Shown here in pieces: positions 36,314 through 47,198 of a stretch of DNA of 64,000 nucleotides. The stretch comes from Massilia yuzhufengensis (lineage in GTDB: Bacteria > Pseudomonadota > Gammaproteobacteria > Burkholderiales > Burkholderiaceae_D). The position numbers and the translations under genes were made by a program. Position 1 is the first letter of the stretch; every line of letters starts with the position of its first letter. The stretch spans positions 30,477 to 94,476 of the forward strand of contig NZ_FOLD01000023.1 of assembly GCF_900112225.1 (NCBI RefSeq), in the 5' to 3' direction. Below the pieces are notes generated by a model. It ran no database searches. It was not told the DNA's origin and saw only the letters and a program-made list of their open reading frames with translations.

Positions 36314-37615
36314 TCATCGGCCATATCCGACTCCGGCCGACGCGGTCAGGCGCCCGCGTATCAGCCACACCCGGCTGCCTCGCCCTGGCGTGAACGAGCT
36401 GTTGATGAGTGCAATGGCGTCATCGGCTCCTGCAGTCAGCTTCTTTCCAAGCATGCCCTGCTGGCTACCCTGGCTGCTGCCGTCCCCCGGCTGGCCATGC
36501 GGGGCCGCGCCCGGCGGCACAAACCCGGCGCCCGCATCGACCGTGTAGCGCACGCCATTCGCCGCCTCCCACGACATGTGCACGCGGCCCTGCACATCGA
36601 CGGCGAGCTGCGGCGCCGCCGCCGCTTCGCCCTGCGCAGACACGGTACGTGGCGCTGCAAATGCCAAAGCCCGACCATTCGACTGCGCGTAGCGGACGAC
36701 CGGCGCCTGCCTGCCCACCTGCTCCATGTAGGCCAGGTGCAGGCGTCCATCCGCGCCCACCGCCAGCCGCGGCGCATCGGCGCGTGCCCCGGCCGCGCCG
36801 ACGGTCACCGGCTCCGCCAACGCCAGGCCGTCGTCACCCAACTGGCTCACGCGGATATCCGCATCCACGTCTTCGCCCACCGTCCAGGCCAGCCAGACTT
36901 GCCCTTTCGGGCCGAGCGCGATGGACGGTCCCCGCGCCGGCCGGGCGCTGTCGCCGGCGATGCGCTGCGGCAGGGTAAAACTGCGGCCGGCGTCGCGCGA
37001 ACGCGCCAGCCATAGCGCGCCGTCGTATTCGGTCCATGCCGCAAACACGCGGCCGTCAGCACCGGCCGCCAGGTCCAGGCTCCCGTTCGACCACGTGGCG
37101 CGATCGAGCCGTCCCTTGCCATCGCCGCCGCGTGACGCCGACAGGTTGCGCGGCGCCGAAAAACTGCGGCCGCCATCGGTGGAATGCGCAAACAGGATGT
37201 CGCCGCCGTGCGCCCCGCCCGAGAAGATGATCTCCTGCCAGAGCACATACAGCATGCCGGGCGCGCTGCTCGCGATGCGCGGCATCCACGAGAACGTGGC
37301 CGGGCTGCGCGATACGTTCACCGGCGCCGCCTGCGCCCGTCCATCCGCGCCGAACACCTGCAGCAGCACGTCCTTGCGCCGCTGGTCGGCCCAGGCCACG
37401 GCCAGGGCGCCGCGCGGCGTGAACGCGACGGTGCCGTCGTCCACGTAGTCGTAGTGACTGTCGTTCTGCTTCCATGGGCCCTTGGTGCCGCCGCCGCTGG
37501 CGACGGTTACCACCGGGAGCCAGTCGACGGCGTCCGCTCCGGGTGAAGGCCAGGCGGGAGCGCCGGCCAACAGGAGCGCGGCAAGGATGAAGCAAGTGCG
37601 AGGGCGGGTAGGCAT
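36314..37615 (-). CDS. Secreted sialidase-like beta-propeller protein
   Basis: A 433-residue exported protein: signal peptide to about residue 24 (APAWPSP), then a propeller of six or so blades. Two canonical Asp-boxes are visible, STDGGRSFSAP and SRDAGRSFTLP, each followed by degenerate W..N....D.A blade edges such as VFAAWTEYDG, VWLAWTVGED and LHLAYMEQ. Asp-box propellers include exo-sialidases but also many proteins without that activity. The sialidase arginine triad and FRIP motif are not evident, so no enzyme activity is claimed. It converges on the PEP-CTERM gene and diverges from the aldo/keto reductase gene. The C-terminal 60 residues are Gly/Ser-rich. Confidence 0.7.
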   Translation of the reverse strand: MPTRPRTCFILAALLLAGAPAWPSPGADAVDWLPVVTVASGGGTKGPWKQNDSHYDYVDDGTVAFTPRGALAVAWADQRRKDVLLQVFGADGRAQAAPVNVSRSPATFSWMPRIASSAPGMLYVLWQEIIFSGGAHGGDILFAHSTDGGRSFSAPRNLSASRGGDGKGRLDRATWSNGSLDLAAGADGRVFAAWTEYDGALWLARSRDAGRSFTLPQRIAGDSARPARGPSIALGPKGQVWLAWTVGEDVDADIRVSQLGDDGLALAEPVTVGAAGARADAPRLAVGADGRLHLAYMEQVGRQAPVVRYAQSNGRALAFAAPRTVSAQGEAAAAPQLAVDVQGRVHMSWEAANGVRYTVDAGAGFVPPGAAPHGQPGDGSSQGSQQGMLGKKLTAGADDAIALINSSFTPGRGSRVWLIRGRLTASAGVGYGR

Positions 37616-37700
37616 GACGTGGTCCCGGCTGCTGCGCCGCGCCCGGCGCAGGCGCGGTATGCTCGCATCCTACCCGCCCCATTTCCTGAGGAGCGCCCGC

Positions 37701-38612
37701 ATGGCTACCCTGTCCCGATCCCGCCGCCGCCTGCTGGCGTCATTGCTGGCGCTGCCCGCATTCAGCCACGCCCAGGGCCGCCCGGCGCTGCTCACCCGGG
37801 CCATTCCTTCGTCCGGCGAGCAGCTGCCGCTGGTCGGCCTGGGCAGCTGGATCACCTTCAATGTCGGCCGCGATGCCGCCGCCCGCGCCGAATGCGCGCA
37901 GGTGATGGCGCAGTTCTTCGCCAGCGGCGGGCGCCTGATCGACTCGTCGCCGATGTACGGTTCGGCGCAGGACGTGATCGGCGAGGCCTTGGCCAGGCTC
38001 AGGCCCGCGCAACTGTTCGCCGCCGACAAGGTGTGGATCGGCGCAGGGGAGCAAGGGCCGGCACAGGCCGAGGCCTCGCGCAAGCTGTGGCGCATTCCCC
38101 GCTTCGACTTGCTGCAGGTGCATAACCTGCTGGCCTGGGAAGCCCACCTGCCCATGCTGTTTCGCATGAAGCGGGAAGGGCGGCTGCGCTACGTCGGCAT
38201 CACCACCTCGGAGGGCCGCCGGCATGCCGATATCCTCAAGCTGATGGCGAGCCAGCCGCTCGACTTCGTGCAGGTCTCGTACAACGTGCTCGATCGTGAA
38301 GTCGAGCAGCGCATCCTGCCGCTGGCGCGCGAGCGCCGCATCGGCGTGATCGTCAACCGCCCGTTCCGCCAGGGCGAGCTGACGCAGGCGCTGGCCGGCA
38401 AGCGCCTGCCAGGCTGGGCCGCGGAGATCGGGTGCACCAGCTGGGCGCAGGTGCTGCTCAAGTTCATCGTCGCGCACCCGGCGGTGAGCTGCGCGATTCC
38501 AGCCACGTCCAGCGTCGCCCATGTGCGCGAGAACATGCTGGCGGCCAGCGGGCCCTTGCCGGACGAGGCGCTGCGCCGCCGCATCATCCAGGATGTGGAA
38601 AGGCTGGCATGA
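37701..38612 (+). CDS. Aldo/keto reductase with a Tat-type signal peptide
   Basis: A 303-residue AKR-fold oxidoreductase. The N-terminus SRSRRRLLASLLALPAFSHA has a twin-arginine pattern (S-R-R-R-L-L) and a cleavage site near residue 25, implying export of a folded, cofactor-loaded enzyme. The catalytic tetrad is present: Asp and Tyr in LIDSSPMYG, Lys in AADKVWIG and His in LLQVHNL. The cofactor-end motif is SCAIPATSSVAHVREN. The start at 37701 has GAGGAGCG about 12 nt upstream. Its stop overlaps the start of the DUF6064 gene (ATGA). Substrate unknown. Confidence 0.85.
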   Translation: MATLSRSRRRLLASLLALPAFSHAQGRPALLTRAIPSSGEQLPLVGLGSWITFNVGRDAAARAECAQVMAQFFASGGRLIDSSPMYGSAQDVIGEALARLRPAQLFAADKVWIGAGEQGPAQAEASRKLWRIPRFDLLQVHNLLAWEAHLPMLFRMKREGRLRYVGITTSEGRRHADILKLMASQPLDFVQVSYNVLDREVEQRILPLARERRIGVIVNRPFRQGELTQALAGKRLPGWAAEIGCTSWAQVLLKFIVAHPAVSCAIPATSSVAHVRENMLAASGPLPDEALRRRIIQDVERLA

Positions 38613-39262
38613 GCGAGTGGTGGACGTATTCGCTGGCGGACTTCCTGATGTTCTCGGCGCGCACCTACTTCCGCCAGTTCGAACTGGTGAACCGCGCGCT
38701 GTGGCCGCTGCCGCTGCTGGGCCTGGCCGCCGGTGCGGCACTTGCGGTGTCCATGCTCCGTGCGGCCGGGCGGAGCGCGTTCGCGCTGCTCGCCTGCGCA
38801 TGGCTGGCGGTGGCCTGGGCCTACCACGCCGGACCCTATGCCGACATCAACACCGGCGCCCCTTATTTCGCGGCCGGCTTCTGCCTGCAGGCCGTCCTGC
38901 TGGCATGGATGGCCGCGAAGCGCGGCGCCGGCTTGCCCACGTCGGGTAAAACTCGCGGCGTGGGGCTGTTCATCGTGGCGGTCGCGCTGGCGGCCTATCC
39001 GCTGTTGGCGCCGCTGGACGGCCGCAGCTGGTGGCAGGCGGAAGTCTTCGGCCTGGCGCCCGACCCGACGGTTGCCGCCAGCTTCGCTGCGCTGCTGCTG
39101 TGGCGTGCGCCGTGGCCTTTATGGGTGCTGCCGCTGCTGTGGAGTGCGGCCAGCGGCGCCACGCTGGCCGAGCTGGGCGCGCCGCAGGCCTGGCTGCTGC
39201 CTGCGGTCGCGTTGGTCGGCATCGCCGCAGCGCTCAGCTTGCCAGCAAATACCCGGTCCTGA
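38609..39262 (+). CDS. DUF6064-type membrane protein
   Basis: A 217-residue inner-membrane protein with about seven hydrophobic helices. It opens with WWTYSLADFLMFSARTYFRQFELVNRALWP, the N-terminal pattern of DUF6064 proteins, and has the INTGAPYFAAGFCLQAVLLAW segment in the middle. It overlaps the reductase gene by 4 nt, so the two are coupled. Its 3' end overlaps the convergent desuccinylase-like gene by 29 nt. Coupling to an exported reductase suggests, but does not show, a shared envelope role. Confidence 0.75.
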   Translation: MSEWWTYSLADFLMFSARTYFRQFELVNRALWPLPLLGLAAGAALAVSMLRAAGRSAFALLACAWLAVAWAYHAGPYADINTGAPYFAAGFCLQAVLLAWMAAKRGAGLPTSGKTRGVGLFIVAVALAAYPLLAPLDGRSWWQAEVFGLAPDPTVAASFAALLLWRAPWPLWVLPLLWSAASGATLAELGAPQAWLLPAVALVGIAAALSLPANTRS

Positions 39263-40349
39263 AGGATTCCTCGCCGGCGATCTTGCACACATGCATGCCG
39301 CGCAGCAGGTGGCGATGCGCGGTGCTGGCGAACAGCAGGCCGGCGTGGCTGGCCGACACGGTACTCACCTGGCCGCTCACCGGGTTGACGATGTCGGCGA
39401 TCGGCTCGTTCGCCTCGACCCGGTCGCCCAGCTTCTTGTGGAACACCAGCACGCCGGCATGCGGCGCATGCAGCGGCTCGACCGCGTCCAGCGGCGTGGT
39501 GCCGCACAGTGCCTCGGGAATCGCCGGCGCCGGCATGTCGATGACGCCGTTCAGCGCCAGGTATTGCAGGATCGCCGCCGCATCCTTGCCTGCGTACTCG
39601 TAGTTGACGTCGTTCTCGCCGCGCAGTTCCACCGTCACGGCCACGCAGGCCGGTGGGATCGCCGCGCCGCTGAAGTGGCCGGCCAGGTCCCACCACAGGC
39701 GGCTGCAGGCCTCATCAAACGCTTCGCCGCCCGACTCGGTGGCCACCAGCAGCACGCGCGATTCCAGCAGCGCCGCCAGCGGCATCACGGCTTCCACCAG
39801 CGGGGTGCCGGTGTACATGTGCAGCACCGCCTCGTTATCGCAATGCAGGTCGAGCACGATGTCGGCATCGATCGCCATCGACAGCAGGGTTTTCTTGAGG
39901 GTGGCGGCGCCGTCCTTCGGCTCCCAGGCCGCCACGCTGCGCTGCGCTTCTTCGCGGATGAGCGCCACATTGGCCGCGGCGTCCATGCCCAGCCTGCCCT
40001 TGAGCGAAGTTGTCAGGTCGGCCGCCACGTGGCGGTAGGCGCGGTTGAAATTGGTGCCGGTCGACAGGTCATAGCGCCCGAACGGTGCGCCGTGCAGGAC
40101 CTGCGACAGCCCGAGCGGGTTGGCGGCCGGGACCAGGATGACCTCGCCCTTGACGCGGCCTTCCGCATCCAGGCGTTCCAGGTGCTGGCGCAGCAGGTGC
40201 GCGACCAGCATCGCCGGCACTTCGTCCGCATGGATCGCCGCCTGGATATAGACCTTCTTGCCGCTGCCGGCGGTGCCGTAGTGGTGCGAGGTCAGGTGGA
40301 CGGTGGCGACGTTGTCGTCGGTGGCGATCGGGTGCTTCGTCGAATGCAT
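39234..40349 (-). CDS. Succinylglutamate desuccinylase/aspartoacylase-family zinc hydrolase
   Basis: A 371-residue M14-type hydrolase of the AstE/AspA group. The zinc motif HADE is near residues 39-42 (IQAAIHADEVPAML); the third ligand is the His of IVLDLHCDNEAVLHMY (about 166-181). The catalytic Glu is in VTVELRGEND (about 232-241). A C-terminal beta-barrel-like domain has PHAGVLVFHKKLGDRVEANEPIADI. GGAG precedes the start. It stands between the DUF6064 gene (29-nt convergent overlap) and the divergent trmB. The rest of the arginine succinyltransferase pathway is not here, so it more likely deacylates another N-acyl amino acid. Confidence 0.85.
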   Translation of the reverse strand: MHSTKHPIATDDNVATVHLTSHHYGTAGSGKKVYIQAAIHADEVPAMLVAHLLRQHLERLDAEGRVKGEVILVPAANPLGLSQVLHGAPFGRYDLSTGTNFNRAYRHVAADLTTSLKGRLGMDAAANVALIREEAQRSVAAWEPKDGAATLKKTLLSMAIDADIVLDLHCDNEAVLHMYTGTPLVEAVMPLAALLESRVLLVATESGGEAFDEACSRLWWDLAGHFSGAAIPPACVAVTVELRGENDVNYEYAGKDAAAILQYLALNGVIDMPAPAIPEALCGTTPLDAVEPLHAPHAGVLVFHKKLGDRVEANEPIADIVNPVSGQVSTVSASHAGLLFASTAHRHLLRGMHVCKIAGEESFRTGYLLAS

Positions 40350-40454
40350 GGCAGGAACTCCGGCGGCGCGGCAAGGAATAAACCATGATTATGCAACGAT
40401 TGCACCTTGCGGCCCCGCACGCCGCCCGAAGGCGGCCATGGGGAAGACCTGGGC

Positions 40455-40460
40455 TATAAT
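40455..40460 (+). promoter_or_regulatory. -10 element of trmB
   Basis: A perfect TATAAT lies 33 nt before the trmB ATG. No good -35 is visible at the expected distance. Confidence 0.4.
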
Positions 40461-40492
40461 GACAGCCGTTTTTTCCCTCATATCGCTCCCCC

Positions 40493-41212
40493 ATGTCCCT
40501 TGAACAGCCCCCCACCGGCCCGGCGCGGCCCATGCTTTACGATCCGACCGAACACCGCATCCGCAGCTTCGTCACGCGTGCCGGGCGGCTGTCGACCGCG
40601 CAGGCGCGCGCGCTGGAGGAACTCGGCCCCAAGTACCTGATCGAGCACAAGCGCGAAGCGCTGGACCTGGAACAGGCATTCGGCCGCAAGGCGCCGGTGG
40701 TGCTGGAGATCGGCTTCGGCATGGGCGACACCACCGCGCACATTGCGCGCTTGATGCCCGAGAAGGATTTTATCGGGGTCGAGGTGCACACGCCGGGCGT
40801 GGGCAGCCTGCTCAAGCAGATCGGCGAGCAGGGCATCGAGAACCTGCGCCTGATCCAGCATGACGTGGTCGAGGTGCTGAACCACATGATCCCGGACGGT
40901 GCGCTGGCCGGCGTGCACGTGTTCTTCCCCGATCCGTGGCACAAGGCGCGCCACAACAAGCGCCGCCTGATCCAGCCGCCGTTCGTGAAGGTCCTGTGCG
41001 ACAAGCTGGCGACCGGGGGCTACCTGCACTGCGCCACCGACTGGGAAGACTACGCGGTGCAGATGCTGGAGGTGCTGGGCGCCGAGCCGGCGCTGCAGAA
41101 CACCGCCGAAGGCTACGCGCCGCAGCCGGCCTACCGCCCGCTGACCAAGTTCGAGAATCGCGGGCTGAAGCTCGGCCACGGGGTGTGGGACCTGGTGTTC
41201 ACCAAACGGTAA
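40493..41212 (+). CDS. trmB: tRNA (guanine-N7)-methyltransferase TrmB
   Basis: TrmB methylates G46 of tRNAs with SAM. The 239-residue protein has the family opening [22 protein letters not shown] and the SAM site [17 protein letters not shown] (about 66-82). The acidic [14 protein letters not shown] and the catalytic [17 protein letters not shown] stretch (about 145-161) follow. The C-terminus [19 protein letters not shown] is also typical. It converges on recQ with a 15-nt gap. Confidence 0.96.
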   Translation: MSLEQPPTGPARPMLYDPTEHRIRSFVTRAGRLSTAQARALEELGPKYLIEHKREALDLEQAFGRKAPVVLEIGFGMGDTTAHIARLMPEKDFIGVEVHTPGVGSLLKQIGEQGIENLRLIQHDVVEVLNHMIPDGALAGVHVFFPDPWHKARHNKRRLIQPPFVKVLCDKLATGGYLHCATDWEDYAVQMLEVLGAEPALQNTAEGYAPQPAYRPLTKFENRGLKLGHGVWDLVFTKR

Positions 41213-41227
41213 CGCCCAACGCGGGCA

Positions 41228-43051
<1,824 letters not shown>

Positions 43052-43055
43052 GCTC

Positions 43056-43889
43056 TTATTCTGCCCACACCACCAGGTCGAAGTGTGCGGTCACGAGTAC
43101 AAGGATACCGAACACAATACGGTACCAGGCGAAGATCGTGAAGTCGTGCGTGCTGATGTAGCGCAGGAGCCAGCGCACGCACAGGAAGGCCGAAGCGAAC
43201 GCGGCCAGGCCGCCGAGCAGGAACATCGGCAGGTCGGCCATCGACAGCAGGTGGCGTTCCTTGAGCACCGAATACACGGTGGCCGACAGCAGGGTCGGGA
43301 TCGCCAGGAAGAAGGAGAATTCGGTCGCAGCCTTGCGCGACAGGCCGAACAGCATGCCGCCAATAATGGTTGCGCCGGAACGGCTGGTGCCGGGGATCAG
43401 GGCGAAGGCCTGGGCGATGCCCACCTTCAGCGCGTCGCCATAGCCCATGTCGTCCACGCTCTCGACCCGCGCAGCCTGCTGCTTGCCCGTGTGGCGGCGT
43501 TCCACCCACAAGATGATGAGGCCGCCGACAATGAAGGCGGTAGCCACCGGTACCGGCGTAAACAGTCTCGCCTTGATCATTTCGCTGAACAGGAAGCCGA
43601 GCACGGCCGCCGGAATGAAGGCGATGATGAGATTCACGACGAATTTCTGCTGCTTGGGGTCCGATCCCAGGCCGGCCAGGACGGTGGCAATGCGCTGGCG
43701 GTATTCCCAGATCACGGCCAGCATGGCGCCGGCCTGGATGGCGATCTGGAAGACCTTGACCTTTTCGCCGGTGAAATTGAGCAGGCTGCCCGCCAGGATC
43801 AGGTGGCCGGTGGAGGAAATCGGGAGGAACTCGGTGAAGCCCTCGACCAGGCCCATGATGATCGCTTTGACGGCGAGAAGTATGTCCAT
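43056..43889 (-). CDS. uppP: Undecaprenyl-diphosphatase UppP/BacA
   Basis: Recycles the lipid carrier for peptidoglycan and other envelope glycans by dephosphorylating undecaprenyl diphosphate; confers bacitracin tolerance. The 277-residue integral membrane protein has [20 protein letters not shown] (about 14-33) and the second conserved segment [11 protein letters not shown] (about 163-173). There are about eight helices in total. It is the promoter-proximal gene of uppP-recQ. Confidence 0.96.
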   Translation of the reverse strand: MDILLAVKAIIMGLVEGFTEFLPISSTGHLILAGSLLNFTGEKVKVFQIAIQAGAMLAVIWEYRQRIATVLAGLGSDPKQQKFVVNLIIAFIPAAVLGFLFSEMIKARLFTPVPVATAFIVGGLIILWVERRHTGKQQAARVESVDDMGYGDALKVGIAQAFALIPGTSRSGATIIGGMLFGLSRKAATEFSFFLAIPTLLSATVYSVLKERHLLSMADLPMFLLGGLAAFASAFLCVRWLLRYISTHDFTIFAWYRIVFGILVLVTAHFDLVVWAE

Positions 43890-44099
43890 GAATGCTGTGC
43901 GGTAAATTCGGTTGCGGGAAAGTGTTCAGGGAAAATGCGGCGGGGTCGAAGCTTACCACGGGCACCTGCGGCGCCCATGTGCGGCATGTGCAGATGCAAG
44001 ATTGTACCGCGCGCGCGTTGCCGCCGGGTTACATCCGGTAGCGGAACACAGGAATTCTGTCGTGCGCCACGGCCGCGAACGCGTGCTAAACTCAAACGC

Positions 44100-44510
44100 A
44101 TGAGTCTTTTCGTTGTTCTAGTTCTTGCTGCGCTCGCCTGGGCAGCTTTCCACGGCGGGCAGTTGCCCAACTCCTTGCGTTACCGTCCCTGGCAGGGCCG
44201 GGCCTGGCGCAGCACCTTCCCTTCGGCTTCCCGCAAGGACATCCGCGATTTCCTGTCGCTGTTCGGGGCGGCCTTTGCCTTCCGCGACAGCGAAAAGCTG
44301 CACCTGCGTCCCGACGACGAAGTGCTTGGCATTTATCGCGAGGTCAATCCCACCCGCGGGCTGCCCGATGCGAAGGAAATCGAGGCGCTGGCCAAGTCGC
44401 TGCGCGATAAATACGGCCTGATGCTCGACGAGATCTGGCACGATGGACTGACCCTGGGCAGCCTGTTCCAAGGGGTGCAGCAGGCGCGCGGCAAGCAAGC
44501 CGTGGTGTAG
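44100..44510 (+). CDS. Hypothetical protein, membrane-anchored (136 aa)
   Basis: A 136-residue protein with one N-terminal hydrophobic segment (LFVVLVLAALAWAAF, about 3-17). A soluble domain follows containing RKDIRDFLSLFGAAFAF, KLHLRPDDEVLGIYREVNP and LPDAKEIEALAKSLRDKYG. The alternating helix pattern slightly resembles small carrier-protein folds, but I cannot assign a family. It is divergent from uppP. The start has no clear Shine-Dalgarno; TAAACT lies just upstream, so the transcript may have a very short leader. Confidence 0.65.
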   Translation: MSLFVVLVLAALAWAAFHGGQLPNSLRYRPWQGRAWRSTFPSASRKDIRDFLSLFGAAFAFRDSEKLHLRPDDEVLGIYREVNPTRGLPDAKEIEALAKSLRDKYGLMLDEIWHDGLTLGSLFQGVQQARGKQAVV

Positions 44511-44593
44511 GCATCGCGTCGTGCCTGCAAGTTACCCGGCACGGGTGACCGAAGGTGCTTGCATTTGCATCAGCGCATCACCATGTGCTGGCC

Positions 44594-44803
44594 ATGCTCA
44601 AACAGAAACTGAACTGGCGGCGGCCGCTGTTTTTTGCCTTGCTGCCCATCTTCCTGGTGATGGTGTTTCTTGGGTTTCCCCTGCCGGTGGGGCCGCCGCC
44701 CGCGATCAAGCCGGCGCAGGAACAGACGGTGGTAGTGAAAAAGAAGAAAACGTGGAATGGGTTGGTGATGCCGGAGGGGCAATCACACGATGACCCGCCC
44801 TGA
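44594..44803 (+). CDS. Small single-helix membrane protein (69 aa)
   Basis: A 69-residue frame with a basic start (MLKQKLNWRR), one transmembrane helix (PLFFALLPIFLVMVFLGFP, about 11-29), then a Pro-rich and Lys-rich tail (VVVKKKKTWNGLVMPEGQ). Likely N-in with the tail outside, or the reverse. No family recognised. The RBS is poor and a TTG 39 nt upstream would also be in frame, so the start is uncertain. It precedes a repeat doublet. Confidence 0.45.
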   Translation: MLKQKLNWRRPLFFALLPIFLVMVFLGFPLPVGPPPAIKPAQEQTVVVKKKKTWNGLVMPEGQSHDDPP

Positions 44804-44830
44804 ACATGACTGTTTCTCGTTAGCCCAGCA

Positions 44831-44943
44831 CGTCGTTCCGGCGCAGGCCGGAACCCAATTCCGTCGCGTCTTGTCAGCTCATGCGAGCGATAGCGATAGC
44901 GATCTGCGAAAAAACTGGGCACCGGCCTTCGCCGGTGCGACGG
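44831..44943. repeat. Inverted doublet of REP-like palindromes (family A)
   Basis: A forward copy (CGTCGTTCCGGCGCAGGCCG, 44831 on, with CCCAATTCCGTCGCG tail) faces a reverse copy (AACTGGGCACCGGCCTTCGC, to 44943). The reverse copy shows compensatory changes in both arms of its stem (CACCGGC with GCCGGTG). Confidence 0.75.
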
Positions 44944-44987
44944 TCTTGGGGGGAGTGAAAAAAATTCAGTCTACCAGGCGCTCGACG

Positions 44988-45275
44988 CTAGGCGCCCGGC
45001 GCCGTCGCCCGCTCCAGTTCATCCAGCCAGCGAATCGCCTGCTCCCGGCTATTCCCGCACATCTCCACCGACGGCTGCAACCCTCCGCAGAACGCCGGCC
45101 GTTCCGGTTGCCCAAAAATGCGGCAGCGGTTGTCATCTGCCAGCTGGATACAGCGCACGCCAGCCGGCTTCCCATTCGGCATGCCGGGAATCGGGCTGGT
45201 GATCGAGGGCGCGGTGCAGCAGGCGCCGCAGTGGTCGCGGCAGGGCAGGGCGGGGGAAGGGGCAACGTGGGTCAT
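44988..45275 (-). CDS. YkgJ-family cysteine-cluster protein
   Basis: A 95-residue protein with the zinc/iron-chelating cysteine pattern of the YkgJ group: CRDHCGACC near residues 11-19, then C in GVRCIQL, C in [15 protein letters not shown] and a later C in MCG. The start at 45275 ([16 protein letters not shown]) is preferred over an upstream in-frame ATG at 45359, since the upstream extension overlaps the SDR promoter region and lacks family similarity. Divergent from the SDR gene. Probably a metal-binding accessory protein; role unknown. Confidence 0.8.
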   Translation of the reverse strand: MTHVAPSPALPCRDHCGACCTAPSITSPIPGMPNGKPAGVRCIQLADDNRCRIFGQPERPAFCGGLQPSVEMCGNSREQAIRWLDELERATAPGA

Positions 45276-45376
45276 GGCAGGGCCGCAGTATACCTGCCGC
45301 ACGGCCCGTAGCGGGCGCGTCGCCCCCGGTTTTCCTGCTACGTTGTATCCATCGCACACCGCCCGCAGGAGGTAAC

Positions 45377-46267
45377 ATGTCCAGTCCTCTCAAACCCCTG
45401 AACCGCCAGGTCATGGTGGTCACCGGCGCCTCCAGTGGCATCGGCCTGGCCACCGCCCAGGAAGCGGCGAAGCAGGGCGCCAGACTGGTGCTGGCCGCGC
45501 GCGGGGGCGACGTGCTCGACGCAGTCGTGCAGGGGCTGGTGGAAAACGGCTTCGAGGCCATTGCGGTGGTGGCCGACGTGGCAGAACGCGCCGAGGTCGA
45601 GCGCATCGCGCAGGCCGCGATCGCGCATTTCGGCCGCATCGACACCTGGGTCAACAACGCCGGCGGCACCATCTACGGTCGCCTCGACCAGGTGAGCGAG
45701 GAAGACAGCCGGCGCCTGTTCGACATCAATTTCTGGGGCATGGTGCATGGTTCGCTGGTGGCGCTGCCCCACTTGCGCCGGCAGGGCGGGGCCTTGATCA
45801 ACCTGGGCAGCGAAGCGTCCGAGGTGGCGATCCCGATGCAGGGCATGTACTCGGCCAGCAAGCATGCGGTCAAGGGCTTCACCGATGCCCTGCGCATCGA
45901 GGTCGAGCAGATGGATGGCGACCCGGTGTCGATCACGCTGATCGAGCCCACCGCCGTCGACACCCCACTGCCCCAGCATGCGCGCAATTACATGGAGCGC
46001 GAGCCGAAGCTGCCTTCCCCGCAAGTCGATCCGCACGAGGTCGCCGCGGCGATCCTGCATGCCGCGATTGTCCCGATGCGCAACGTCCGGGTCGGGATGA
46101 TGGCCGAGCTCGACATCATGCTGGGAAGGCTGGCGCCCGGCCTGGCCGATCGGCTGTCGGTGGTCCAGGTGCCGCGCCAGCAGCAGGATATCCCGCCGCG
46201 CAACCCCGGCGGCGCCCTGTATTCCACCGGCGCCAACGGCCGTATCTACGGCGCCGGCATCAGCTGA
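45377..46267 (+). CDS. SDR-family oxidoreductase
   Basis: A 296-residue classical short-chain dehydrogenase/reductase. It shows the NAD(P) motif [11 protein letters not shown] (about 14-24), [19 protein letters not shown] (about 94-100), catalytic Ser in NLGSEAS and YSASK (about 157-161). The C-terminal extension beyond the usual 250 residues ends in a Gly-rich segment ([15 protein letters not shown]). A strong RBS (AGGAGG) precedes ATG 45377. The TetR gene follows 113 nt later on the same strand with its own promoter signals. Substrate unknown. Confidence 0.87.
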   Translation: MSSPLKPLNRQVMVVTGASSGIGLATAQEAAKQGARLVLAARGGDVLDAVVQGLVENGFEAIAVVADVAERAEVERIAQAAIAHFGRIDTWVNNAGGTIYGRLDQVSEEDSRRLFDINFWGMVHGSLVALPHLRRQGGALINLGSEASEVAIPMQGMYSASKHAVKGFTDALRIEVEQMDGDPVSITLIEPTAVDTPLPQHARNYMEREPKLPSPQVDPHEVAAAILHAAIVPMRNVRVGMMAELDIMLGRLAPGLADRLSVVQVPRQQQDIPPRNPGGALYSTGANGRIYGAGIS

Positions 46268-46284
46268 CGGAATGACGTAAATAC

Positions 46285-46300
46285 CTGTTTATATTGACAG
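46285..46300. promoter_or_regulatory. LexA-like box upstream of the TetR regulator
   Basis: CTGTTTATATTGACAG fits CTGT-N8-ACAG with an AT-rich centre. It overlaps a perfect -35 hexamer (TTGACA, 46294-46299) whose best -10 is the weak GATAGC at 46316. Confidence 0.5.
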
Positions 46301-46321
46301 TTTCGGGAATCCAACGATAGC

Positions 46322-46350
46322 TTGACTGCTTGACAAGCCCCGTCTATATT
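46322..46350 (+). promoter_or_regulatory. Promoter of the TetR regulator
   Basis: TTGACT (46322-46327), a 17-nt spacer and TATATT (46345-46350) lie 30 nt before the ATG. The spacer contains CTTGACAAG, a possible half-symmetric autoregulatory site overlapping a CTTGAC direct repeat. Confidence 0.6.
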
Positions 46351-46380
46351 CTGGGGCTCATCAGTTGCCCAGGCAGAAAC

Positions 46381-47034
46381 ATGCAATGTCCTCTCGACAG
46401 CAAGCCGCGGTGGGAACGCCGCAAGGATGCCCGTCCCCAGGAGCTCCTTGCTGCCGCCATTGACCTGTTCGTCGAACGCGGTTTCGCCGCCACCCGCCTG
46501 GAAGACGTGGCGCGCCGCGCCGGCGTTTCCAAGGGCACGCTCTACCTCTACTACACCAACAAGGAAGAACTGTTCAAGGCCGTGGTGCGCGGCAGCATCG
46601 TGCCCTTCATCGGCGAAGCCGAGGAATCGGTGGCCGAATTCGAGGGCCACAGCGCCGACCTGCTGCGCCAGGTGATCCTGAGCTGGTGGGACCGCATCGG
46701 CCAAAGCAAGGTGTCCGGCATCGGCAAGCTGATGACAGCCGAAGCCGGCAATTTCCCCGAACTGGCCAAGTTCTACCAGGAAGAAGTCGTGGTGCGCGTC
46801 ATCCGCATGATTTCGACGATCCTCGAGCGCGGCGTGGACCGCAATGAATTCCGCGCCGTCAATGTGCAGCAGGTGACGCGGGTGCTGATGGCGCCGATGA
46901 TGATGCTCGTCACCTGGAAACACTCCGCGGTCGGCCCCTGTGCCTCGGACGACCTGCAGCCGCAAGCCTTCCTCGACGCCTTCCTCGACATGGCCCTGGG
47001 CGGCCTGCTTCCCCCTGCCGGCGCACGGCAATAA
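46381..47034 (+). CDS. TetR/AcrR-family transcriptional regulator
   Basis: A 217-residue regulator. The N-terminal helix-turn-helix reads LLAAAIDLFVERGFAATRLE then DVARRAGVSKGTLYLYYTNK and EELFKAVVRG (about 21-70). The ligand-binding helical domain follows, with a C-terminal segment like that of AcrR-type regulators with TetR_C_33-like layout. An upstream ATG at 46330 would start inside the -10, so 46381 is used. Its own promoter and a LexA-like site lie upstream. The neighbouring SDR gene is a possible target. Confidence 0.88.
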   Translation: MQCPLDSKPRWERRKDARPQELLAAAIDLFVERGFAATRLEDVARRAGVSKGTLYLYYTNKEELFKAVVRGSIVPFIGEAEESVAEFEGHSADLLRQVILSWWDRIGQSKVSGIGKLMTAEAGNFPELAKFYQEEVVVRVIRMISTILERGVDRNEFRAVNVQQVTRVLMAPMMMLVTWKHSAVGPCASDDLQPQAFLDAFLDMALGGLLPPAGARQ

Positions 47035-47198
47035 GCTTGCCATTTGCGCCAACGCGCCGTTTTTTCGGCGTTCAACCCCTCTAAACTGCAGACTGTCGCA
47101 ATTTCCCATGGTCCCGGGGAGCCCGTCGTTAAGATGTGCGTCCTGAGGCCTTTCAACGATAAAATATCGGATTATTTATTTTTCCACTGAGAACTCAG

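Noticed and set aside
36314..37615. A true sialidase.
   Set aside because: Asp-boxes are present, but the arginine triad and FRIP motif were not found, so only the propeller fold is claimed.
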